Assembly (NCBI GenBank): GCA_015039365.1
Contig: WION01000439.1
Location: forward strand, 1-44,124
DNA from: Amanita rubescens
Taxonomy: Eukaryota; Basidiomycota; Agaricomycetes; Agaricales; Amanitaceae
DNA: 44,124 nt
Direction of reading: 5' to 3'
Shown here: positions 10,800 through 21,600 of the stretch, piece after piece
Position numbering within the stretch: the first letter of the stretch is position 1
How the letters are laid out: each line of letters opens with the position of its first letter
Notes under the pieces: model-generated
The model's input: only the letters and a program-made list of their open reading frames with translations
What the model was told of the DNA's origin: nothing
Database searches by the model: none
Made by a program: the position numbers and the translations under genes

Positions 10800-11106
10800 C
10801 CACGTGTGCCGCAGTTCGCCAGTGCCGTCTGCAAGCAACCCTCGCCTCACGAGTTGTACAACCAGTAAAGGCTCGAGGAACGGGAGCGCGCTGCTTTCCT
10901 ACCCCTGGGCCTCCTCAACCATGGGAACACTCCTTCTCCCTGGCCACTTTTGTGTCCATCTCCATCGAACTCAAGACCTATCCCTCACTCGACCCTGCCC
11001 GATCTCCCCAGCTTACGAACGGACATGGCGTAGCGGGTTCGCACGAACAAACGTACACCAATCGGAGACCGATCGGTTTCGGTTATGGTCCCTCCATGAG
11101 ATGCAC
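10800..11106 (+). pseudogene. Remnant of ubiquitin-specific protease 5' exons (duplication stub)
   Basis: Aligns with the first exons of the intact USP at 27940-28410, including GAGCGCGCTGCTTTCCTACC and the LKTYPSLDPARSPQLTNG stretch. The initiator ATG context is lost, a TAA replaces a Gln/Arg codon (about 10866), and a deletion after AACCATGGGAACAC removes the catalytic Cys box, the first intron and the start of exon 2. The sequence then runs directly into ProRS-derived sequence near 11107, which marks the junction of the tandem duplication. No product expected. Confidence 0.8.
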
Positions 11107-12090
11107 ACTTAACAAGAGGCGCAGAACAATGCGAAGTAACGTACGAGGGCTTTGATTTCCCACCGAAAGATGCTATTCCATTGGTTGAGTTTGAGTGGAA
11201 GATTACGATGACTCTTGATCCATTTAGCGTAGTGAGTGAATATATGCACTCTTCCGAAGTGCATATGTAGACTTACAAGGGTACACTGCCGTCTCTGAGG
11301 TCCGGATTGCAATCGGCCCTTTTAGATCCAAGTTTCCACTGTGATTTACAGGTCGTCAATTAGCTAACGGATCGAAGAGCAAAGTTTGTACGAACGCTCG
11401 CGTGACCCATGTAACTTCTGGAGAGAATCCTTCGATATGGTCCTTATCCCGCTCTAGCACTTTGGCTGACACAAACATGGGGAAGGATGAATTTTGGACG
11501 CCGAGCTCCCCGATCTGAGAGTTGAACCACTCTGTTTAGACATTAGAAACGAATGGCGATGGTTGTCCGTTGATCGTACGTTGGATCTCCTTCCAGATGT
11601 TGTAGCTGTAATAGTCCAGCATGTCCGCTTTGATCACGACCTAATTACTCATAATTTAACACAAGGAAAAATTTATCGTGTTGAAAAAACGTACATTGAT
11701 ATACCTCTTAACTCCGATAGCAATCTGAACTGCACCCTCTATCTTTGCGTCTTCCTTGGAACAACAGGAGCAGGGGCTGTTGCACCGGTAGCGGATGAAG
11801 CAGTGGTTTCGGCGAAATCGACAATTTGGAGCTTGGTTTCAGATGTTTCTAGACTGCGAAGATATGCGAGCACGTCTTTCTCCTTGAGAAAGATGGCAGA
11901 AGAGGAGGAGGTATGTAGGGCATAGATGGAACGACGACAGTGGAAACACGAGAAATGTTTTTTTCTGTCAAAGCAAGAGGGGAAACTACCACCAAACCTT
12001 GGTACAGAATAATTACATTCGGGTAGACGCGCAGGCGAGAAAAGTACCTACGGCGACAAAACATATTTTCAGCTTTATCCAACGAACATC
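11107..12090 (-). pseudogene. Degraded second copy of prolyl-tRNA synthetase
   Basis: Aligns with about 690-1750 of the first ProRS copy: [16 protein letters not shown], the [10 protein letters not shown] block (one codon lost against IRPTSETAMYP), [20 protein letters not shown], and upstream VVSPLALTEKN. Everything 3' of the exon with [14 protein letters not shown] is gone, replaced by the USP stub. Internal deletions remove the DFASWYTNV block (near 11705), a charged AKEKEDAKIEG part (near 11755) and the SIDSDTIYAL part. The 5' exon with MDTITAS is absent. Clearly dead. Confidence 0.85.
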
Positions 12091-13179
12091 GTGCCGGCCA
12101 CACGAGACCTGGGAATGTTGGTGAGTCCTGGGTCAGAGACGTTGACTGAAATTCATCGGGGAACCCGGGACATCGTCTCTGCTCTTGTCTTTCGGCGACT
12201 GTGCTCGTCCGGCGTGATTAGATCGAATGTCGGGTCAGCATAGAGCAAACACACCGGGAGCCTTGGTGTCCCCACCAACCACATCATTTCCTTGAGTCGT
12301 TCGCCTGCGCATAACATTCAGCGCACCATCCGTTTAATCGTGTCTGGATAGTAAGATTAGTTATACCGCCCCAGGCGACGGATCTGACGACTTACAGGAA
12401 GCCATTTCGAGATTTGTATCTCGAAAAGGCATTTGAAGTGCCCGGAATGATTGCAGAGGTGACGTTGGCCGTTGAGGGCGAAGCAAAAACAGGGAAAATG
12501 CTCGGGTGACCCCAACAACCGTTGCAGCCCCCCAATGACAATCCGCACACATACCCAACACCAGCCAAATTCAAAGAGAAGATCAAAGAGCGCGAGTGGC
12601 GGCAGGTGGGTTTGATCCGACGCCTGAGCCAGTGGACTCTCTGCAGAAATGTGTGCGCGTCCAGCGAGCGCGCCGGGGTATCAGTGAATGCCGGCGAGAT
12701 CCGAGCCCGATGCGTCGAGTCACCTCCGTCCGACTATGCCGTTCGTACGTTTCCTTTATCGAGTACTTACAGGTACTTACCTCCTCTTGCAATATTAGCG
12801 AGATAATATGGCATCAGAGCTATAATTACTGGCCAGCGATCAACCCGACCACCCCCCGCGTCTGATTTGGTCTGCCAACGTTTACCAAATAGTACTCCAG
12901 TGTTCATACGCTCAAACTCACTTCAGCATCGGGGTACACCGCAGTCACATACCATTCGCTTGCTGAGTGCAGTCCTCCGCAATCATAGGCAATCACGGCA
13001 CACAGCATAGCACTCATGGAAACCATCTATCAAGGGACAACTCCGGCGACTCGGAAATCAAATAGTAGTCAGCGTGTCGCAAATCAACCCCCACGTCTAG
13101 CTAGCGCTCTCAGCTGCCTTGTCGTCATCATCTCGACCAATTCTTTCTCATCCTAATTCTCTATATTAACAAGATATAT
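12091..13179. other. Unit-2-specific intergenic block and protease 2 promoter
   Basis: 12100-12790 has no counterpart in unit 1 and contains no gene I recognise; short open frames on both strands lack family signatures. From about 12796 the sequence is homologous to 2230-2518. CTATATTAACAAGATATATA runs straight into the protease start at 13180, so the start sits in AT-rich leader or promoter sequence. Confidence 0.5.
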
Positions 13180-14773
13180 ATGATTCTCTCAAAGCTGGTG
13201 GTTACCCTCCTCACTGCCACCGTCACGTTCTCCGCTCGCCCCCGTCGCAAACAAAGCAACTCCGAGGATGGCTTCGTCTCTCTCGGCAACAACCTAACGA
13301 CGGACGGCGTATTAAACTACTACCCCTACATTGATGACGAGACTTTTACCATGGTATGGAGGCATTTTTCATGCTTATTTCATTGACATGCTGAATTTCA
13401 ATCACAGGGTAGTGATATCGACCCTCACACTGACGAAGCGTTTGTTTCGGCGCCACCCATTGAACGGCGAAACCAGCAGCAGATCACGATAAATCTCCAG
13501 CACTACAGAACAAATCGATTTGAATACGATAACGTTTTTGTCGCAGAAATCACTTTGGGCTTTGGCACTGTATTCAAAGTGAAAGTCGATACTGGATCAT
13601 CAGACCTTTGGGTTGCTTCAAAGTTTTATAAACCGCCGACGGGAATTCAGAAGACGACATTGGAGATAGACAAGTTACAGTCAGAATCGATTTCACAAAG
13701 AAAATACGTGAAAACGATATACACAAGTCAGGTTGGAATATATAGGCCTAAGTATGGCGTGTGGGGTTTGTTGAAAGGCAAAACACCGGATACAAATAGC
13801 AAATTGTACGAAGGCGAAGTAATATTTGGAGGCGTAACAGTAGTGAGACACAAATATGGTGCTTTAGCGGGCTTCACAAAATGTTTTGATGATCAGCCAT
13901 ATGACGGGTAAGCGATCTCCTACCTGTCTACTTGAATTTTTGTGCTGAGATTTAAATAATCAGCATTCTTGGCCTCGCTTTCTCCGCCTTGGCCTTCAGC
14001 CAGGAAAAATCTGTTATCTCTGAGATCTTCAGTCAACACAGACTTACTCACGTCTTTGCCCTCCACATCGCAGAGACCGGTTCCAAACTCTTCATCGGCT
14101 GGCTTGGGGATCCGGCGTTGTTTGACGCAAGTCGTCTCGAGTACCATCGGGTCGTCAAGGCGGGGGCAGTGGGGCTGAAAAAAGTAGCCTTATCGTACTG
14201 GGCGATCGATAATGGAAAGGTCAAAGTGGGCGAAGAAGTTATAGCAGAGAATTTGCGGACACTTATCGTCAGTGGAACGGATGCGATATTTGGCCCTCAA
14301 GAACAGGTGGATAAGATCTACGCCAAGATAGAAACTGCTGTCAAAAGGAATGGGCATTGGATCCTCAGGTGTAACTTACACCCATTTCCCAAAATAAGTT
14401 TTTCATGGGGTGGCCAAGATTGGACGTTGACTCGTGATAGGTGAGCAAGGCTCTCAAGGAGCATATTGATATTGATGCGCAATTCTAGTTTTATGCTCTT
14501 CGGGACCATTGTTAACCACGGAGGAACCCATTCAAACCAAGGCCCCTTGAACAACGAGCATGTATGTCTCGGGGCAATTCAGGTGACGCCCGAGGGTGAA
14601 TGGCCTTCAGGTACATGGGCTTTAGGCAGCAGGTGAAATCCTCCTAAACAAATTGTATCTGTTGACGAAAACTAACAGAACCTCATAGTTTTATGATGAA
14701 TGCACACGTCGTATTTAATACAGAGGGAGAATTAAGGCCAAAACTCGGGTTGGCGCCGCATAGAATTTCATGA
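13180..14773 (+). CDS. Pepsin-like (A1) aspartic protease, copy 2, missing second catalytic Asp
   Basis: Open five-exon model: 13180-13353, 13408-13907, 13964-14440, 14489-14632, 14689-14773; 1380 nt, about 459 aa. Signal peptide MILSKLVVTLLTATVTFSA, then a propeptide-like segment with HYRTNRFEYDNVFVAEITLG. The first active site VDTGSSDLWV is intact (about 13582-13611), and the flap/core motif PYDGILGLAF spans the exon 2/3 junction. The C-terminal motif FMMNAHVVFNTEGELRPKLG matches the family's conserved end. The second active site reads LIVSGTDAIFGP (about 14263-14298), where D[ST]GT is expected: Val replaces Asp. Peptidases of this family need both Asp residues, so the product may be a catalytically dead paralogue, unless the downstream Asp substitutes. 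It keeps the same neighbours as copy 1 and is the better preserved of the pair. Confidence 0.85.
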
Positions 14774-15686
14774 AACAACCCACCTAAGACCGAGCGTGCG
14801 ACTATCAGTTGCCGGACTGTAGTGGATCAAGCCACTTATTGCAATACCAATAGGCATTCCCTTCTGTTATGTTTTATGCGTTGCACTGAGCTATTGGTTG
14901 GCAGGAGGGGAAATGAGCCCGCATAGCCGGATTGACCCCCAGCCGAGCCGCGCCATGGCCACTTCCCTCCAAGAGTATGTATATTATAAGCTCGTACCAT
15001 CGCATTTGTATTGTCATGGGTCACCGTGCTCAGACTCAATAATCCCTCATGCTCGTCCCCTTTCCTGTGCTCAAGGAACATCTCGTGAACGTCTCATATG
15101 TTTGCGATTGACACGCCAAACGGTTCACATCTGCATTCATTGCGTTTATCGCAAGCTGCAGTTGAATCAATGACTGATCGCACAACCTCAGCTATGTGCT
15201 CATCCTCAGATCTCAAGATCGCAGGATCCGCTGATCCAGCGATGATCGGGCACGTTGACAAGACAATGATTACAGTGTAATCGACACCATCCGCGTTATC
15301 TGTGGGCGTGAAGGGAGCTTTACAATCTGACAATGATGTCATAAGGTTCGCGCTTCTTTACAGATGGCAGCTGGAGTTCGCTCCTTCAAATGGTAAAAGA
15401 ATAAATTCGGAGACGAGACTGAGTTAGGCCCGGGCCGCCCGGCATATATATATTGTCAGATCATCAGATGGCGTGTGTACTCTAAGTCGTTCCAAGATTG
15501 TAAGCATCGCAACTGATTACCGGTTATCTCCATTGTCCGCTTTAACTCGACCCCTACCTCGTTGCTTCTTGAACACGGCTCTCTAGTAACGTATTTTTTT
15601 CCTACTTCACAAACATTGGTCCACTCTGATGGGCTGTCTTCTGTATCTAGGACTTGCGTCCGTCCAGCGCAAGCAACTTGAAACTC
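14774..15686. other. Intergenic region upstream of GTPase gene 2
   Basis: No gene recognised. Patchily homologous to 4065-4889. A CATATATATATTGTC stretch near 15442 lies about 240 bases before the GTPase start and has a weaker counterpart in unit 1, so it could be a TATA-like element. Open frames here are not conserved with unit 1. Confidence 0.45.
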
Positions 15687-18600
15687 ATGTCGCAGTCAGA
15701 GGCTTCTATCACAAATGATTCATGTACATCGCAATCCGCATACACTACTAACATTTACTAGTAACTCTCATCGTAGGCTCTGTTAATGTGCTCAAAGAGC
15801 GATACAAATGCCACCATTTCCGTATTCTTATCATAGGAAGGGCCAATGCAGGCAAGACCACCATCCTTGAGAAGGTTTGTGGTGTGGCAAAGGGGACAAA
15901 GCCCATCATATATGACCAGAATGGTGTTGAGCTTGAAGGTATGCTTGCCAATCTTCACCAGTGTACTACATGGGGTTGGCACCCTTTTGACATAGATAAT
16001 CAGAACTTTCTTCATTGCATTTGGCACCATCAATGGAGGTGAGTAAACTGCATAAACTGTGCTTAGGATTGATATGCAATATTTTCAGCGAGGCCTACAT
16101 GATATAGAGCACCAGATTACTTACCCTGGAAGTAACTTTATCTTCCATGATTCACAGGGATTTGAAGCTGGGGACAACAAGGAGCTTCAGGATGTTTGGA
16201 AATTCATTGAGAGGCAATCTGCTGCAATTGAAGTTGGAGATCAGTTGCATGCAATTTGGTATTCTTTACTTTTTCTATATGGCCATGGCCAGTTTCAACA
16301 TTTTCTTAGGTATTGCATACCCATGGATGACTCTCGCCCCATTTTATCATCAGAACTTGAGTTCTTTACTAAAGGGACAGGGAAAGGTAAGCTGAGACAA
16401 TTTTCTGCTTTTATTGAATTTGGATAATGTGTCCTAAATGGGATGTTCACAGTCCCTTTGGTGAATGCATTCACCAAATTTGATGCTCTGGTGATTCAGG
16501 AATATGCAAAATTGAATGAAGAACAAGATGGATCAGATACTAGGTGGTCTAAAGCTGAAGAAAAAGCTGATATTATCTTCCAGGAGGCATTCCTTTCCAA
16601 AGTCTTAAATGCTCAATTTCCTCCAAAGGCATATGTGCGCTTGCAAGGTGTGAATAATTAACATTCATGATAGATACACACATCCTGATACAGTAAATTT
16701 CTTGTTAATCACTGACTCAACAGACTTGGATACACCAGAGATGGACTGTTCTGAACTGAGTGAGAAAACTGCTGATGCAATTAATGATTCCAGCCTATAT
16801 GAGCTTTTTGTCTCAACACAAATGAACAATCTTAATCTTTGTGTCAAGTCAGCCCTTAAGTGAGTGTCATAAAATCTCATATTCCAATTTCCAGCTATAA
16901 ATTTTGATAATTTTCAGACAAGCCTTGGCTCATCATGGGCGTTCATGGAGTGAAGTTATTTGGGATGCCCTCAACTGCTTTCCATACTTTTGGGTAAGTA
17001 TAAATGCCTTTGACAAGATAGAAGTTAAGCCCAGGCAAGTTCATCAAAAAGGTAAGTCCTGTGCTTTTCACAGATCAAATAGTAGATGGTAAAAAATATG
17101 AATCAGAGTGTGAGTGCACTGCCTTGCTGTAAAGTTATTTTCTAAATACCATGACAAATAGGATGTACATAATTCTGCTTAACCCTGGAATACTAATATA
17201 ATGCAATGTTGAATCTAGCATTTTTTGATGAAAGTGAGCAATATTATAACTGCACCTGCAACCCCATCTAATGCAATGGACAAAAGTGGGTATGTGATGT
17301 TCAGTGAATGATACCACTGAGGTCTGATTGCATCACCAAAAGCAAGTGCGTGTAACTTCCCCATTTCTAGTCACATAACTCATGCCAACCAACACAGACT
17401 GTAAGTGATACTTAACTTTCAGAAATGTAGATAGCTCATTGTACCAGGAGGTGAGTGCTTCTGCACTTATAAGCAATTCCTTTTTTCACATGATGACCAA
17501 TATGTAGGATGTAAGTTCTCTATTTCTGCACATACATGCACTCACTTTGCAACTGCAACAGGATGTCGGTACACTAATCTCGTACCCAGATGTTCTGCGG
17601 GCCGGTACCCGGGCGGAGCCTGAAGCGGAGGCAAAACTTTTCGCAAAAGTTTCGCGCCAGGCTCCTCCCTAGAACATCTGGTGCATTTCCCCTGGCAACA
17701 CTGCGCGCGATGTTACGGTCACATCCACGTGTTGTCGGACATGATATCATCCTTTCCTAGTTTGGGCGGAAAGCCTCCTAAACATTGTTCCTCCGTTGCA
17801 TGTACTACGTAGCTGCCTAATAGAATATTCCTAATAATGAATTCCCTACCCAGTGAAGACCCTGAAGACTTGCTTCTCTTGGACGAGGAAGAGGGCTTGT
17901 TTGACATGGATGAATTGATAGACTTCAGCCATGACGAGCCCGAGGATTGGGATGATCATATGGATGATCTCGAAGAAACCCCCTTGGAAGCCCCAATTGC
18001 CTATCAGAACACCCAGCATCTCAAATCTAGGCTGGCAGGAGCGGATGTTCTGTCGAAGGTCAAGAAAGTTATTAATTGTATGCAAAACGAAGGACTTAAC
18101 TTACCTCTGTTCCTGGATGCCGTCTTTTACGGCGACCCGGAATGTCACAATGATAGGGTCGTCCAGTACCAGCGAACAGCGCTTATGGTCAGCGACGAGC
18201 TCCCTGTCCTGTTTCAGCGCTGGTACCAGCCCCCGAGTCGGAGCCAAGGTCATCGGGGCCAGCGTCCGTTGGCAGCTACAAAAAGCGTAGTCAGCTTTGC
18301 TCGGAGCATCGTAAACAGGGAAATAGATGCCGAAATTAAACGTACCGCAAAGTTATTTGTGTCTGGCCCAGAGCTCCTGTCGAAGGAGCATATTCTTAGC
18401 CTGGATTTCCACACCCTAATCATTGAATGCCAAAATCGTGCACCTACAATGTGGGATTTGTTTCGGAAATCTGCATATACTTCTGAGCAAGAAGAACATA
18501 ATACTCGTAAGAATCCTGACATGGTCAGTCATCTCGTCCGTCATCCGAGCATAAAAGAAACTCACTTGTGTGGGAGCAGATTGTCCTGTCGATGATATCT

Positions 18601-21600
18601 CAATGTCATTACACAAGGTCTTACCGACGTGGGCGGTTGGCGAAGGCATGGGGAATTTATCTAAAAGCCTGTGGGATGTCAGCACGCGCTTTTGATGCCG
18701 TTCATTCGCTTGGACTCACCATGAGCCATAAATGGACTGCTGATGCCCTTCGGACGCTCTCAGCAAGTGCTCTGGAGGAAATTCGAGAGCTTGTTAAAAC
18801 TCAACCATTCTTCTTGTCTTATGACAACGCGAATGTTCCTCTTCGCGTATTCTCTCAACGGCTACACAACCAAAGTCATTTTCAAAATGGTTGTGCTGGT
18901 ACAGTGTGGGTAATACCTCGTGAAGCAGCCCTACCACAAGGAATAAATGCTGCACTGCAAGAATCTCGACGTGCCCCATCCGCATTCGATCTCACACCTC
19001 TGATTGATGGCGATCCAGAGACAGAAGAGCGCTGGCGTGCGCAATATATCCATCTAATCCTCGCAGTACTTTTAAATTCTCCAGAATTTCAAGATTATCC
19101 GGCTGCTCACCGGAAACATACATGTCTTTCAGCGCCACCTCCGGTTCATGAGCTACCCGCAGGCGAAGATTATCGGAATGTGCAGTATATGTTGGAAACT
19201 GCGCCTATTGAAGAGGCAAGCTATGACGGCAATGATAAGGTCATTGCCGAATGGTTCCGTCAGTTACGACTTGACTCAGATGCAGAGCAAAAACGTACCG
19301 CACTGCATCGTGTCCTGGTCTGTTGCGGGGATCAATTGACAATGGATCGACTGCGGGGTTTGTACAAATTCCGATCCGAGGATTTTAACTCGTTCGACCG
19401 CATGGACTACGTGGTCCTGGCAGCCGGTTGGTTTCATATGGTCATGGCATTTGCACAATCATTGTACAAGCAACACTACGGAAGTTCTGGTTCAGTCGGA
19501 CAGCTCCGTCATGCATTTGACCTCTTACATAAGAAGAAAATGTCATCCCCGGCTACGAAAGGACCATTCTGGAACGACCTTGATGAAGCCTTGCGACATG
19601 TTAGCGAAGCCCACTTTCGGGCATGTTGGCTGGAACTGACGGGCGCAAGTAAACTAGATGAATTGAAGAAAGAGTCCCCGCAGCAATTACGTGCATACGC
19701 CATCGAGATCCTTGACCGCTATGCATCTATGGCGGCACTGGATGGCCTTCGGGAACGGATGCCATCTGATAAACCGGATTTAGTTCAAGAAAACTGTATA
19801 ATGTGGAACATCAACATCTTAACGTACCTAGAGTTAACGGCTGCCATAAAGCAAGGAGATGTGGGGCGAATGGAGGATATGCTGCCCATCATACTTTTCC
19901 GTTTTGCTGGTGGCGGGAATTTCAAGTATACTGTCGAGATACTTGAATTGCTTCAAGGTTTGCGTAGCGAATGGCCCCGCGAGGTGCGAGACTTGGTACG
20001 GAATCACTGTTGGCTTGTAAACCGGGAGGGCCGACGAAACAGCTTTGTAGCTGTAGACCAAGCTCAAGAACAAAACATTAAGGATATCAAAGTGACTTAC
20101 CGTTCATTTGGTCCCGGTGCAAGCTGGAGTTACCTCCAGACTGTCTCGCCAGCAATACCAACTTTACGTGCTGTTCAACGGCATTTCGAGAGACAGTTCG
20201 GAACGCTGACACGAGGTACAAAGCACGGTGAAGTCAGCAAGGACGAGGATGTGAAAACATTAACAGATCATTACCAAGCAGCTCGGCTTTACTCAGATCA
20301 ACCAGGGCGGATACCCAAGGGCGGCAGTGGAGACTTGAAGTCCGTTACTGATTATGTGACAGCTGGAGCGGATGCATTGGAGAATGGCGATACGGTCGCG
20401 AAGTGGTGGAAGGCGCGGCATTTCGAGCGCTCAAATGTGCAAGAGTGGGACTCCGATTGAAGGCATCAATTCGTCAATACTTTATTCACATTTGGTACAT
20501 ACAGCTTGATAAAAATCTATATGTATTGTGTTTCCCTGCGGGTACCAGTCAGAAAATCTGAGTCGAACTGTTAAGCGCAATTGAACAACGAACCTCACTA
20601 CTGCGGCCACGTATTGTACCGCAACACACCCTGCTTCCCGTCGGGGTCTTGGGACATATTAGCTGACATGTGGAGATACGAGAACGATGGCGACGACGAG
20701 CCTGACGGTTGAGGTAATGGCTGAGACGGGGACAAGGCCAGGGGCTGTGCGCGATAAGGGGACTGCCAGTGTGCCGAGGAGGGCTGTGCGTGATAAGGGA
20801 GCTGCCAGTGTATTTGAGTGGGTATCAGATGGGAAGTGTTGCCAGTGTAACAGGCCAACGGCGTGGTGGGCGACGGCACAGATGCGAAGGAGTCGGACGG
20901 CAGGACGTAGGACGCAGGACAAGGTGGTGTGAAAGGGTCTGGGGCCCACAAGGTTGGAGGCATTACGTAGGATGCGGCTCGAGGTGGTGTGAAAGGGTCT
21001 GGCCACGAGGTCGGAGGCATTACAGATAGGGGCCCATGCGCAGATAGAGGGGCAACGTTCGGGGCGACGTTCTCCTTCTCAGCCACGTTCCCACCCTTCC
21101 CGCCCACTTGTTGTCCCTTTGCTCGCGACGTTCGCAGTTTCTTCGGTCGACTCAGACGCTCTTCTTCTCGGCGTCTCTTCTTCTCGACCTTTTTGGCCTC
21201 TTTAACGGCCTCTGCGATACGCCTGCGCTCCAGGCGATCTTCTTCCTTCTTCTGTTTCTCCGATACACGGCGCGTTCGCTCTCGGTCGTCAACAGCTTGC
21301 AAGACGGACAAGAGCTCTTCACCGTGACGAGCAGCTCTGTGCTGGGACCACCCTCCTACTTGAATCAAGTCGTTCACAGTTAGTATATTCGTTTTATTGG
21401 CAATATTGGAGATAACACGTGTCGGAAGGACTAGTTCATTGCTCCACGGGCGTCGAGCATATAGACGCCTCCATGTTCCTGCACGCCACTGCTGGAGAGA
21501 GTTTTGAGCATCGACAAGATGAGCACCTCGGCGTCGTAGCGGCAATAGGGAAGGACCACGTCGTTTGATCGGAGGAACACTTTTGTCGGGTGCGGTTTGA

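Noticed and set aside
12596..12660. A tRNA-like B box (GGGTTTGATCC) upstream of protease 2.
   Set aside because: The stems do not pair and no A box or acceptor stem fits on either strand.
16993..17051. Reading straight through from YFW into VSINAFDKIEVKPRQVHQK in GTPase copy 2.
   Set aside because: Copy 1 differs here by length, which would shift the frame, and the read-through enters the array in phase 1 with an early TGA. A 46/50-nt intron and a 12-nt FIKK exon fit both copies.
20687..21327. Plus-strand reading frames across the helicase C-terminus.
   Set aside because: Shadows of the charged and proline-rich minus-strand exon; no family features.
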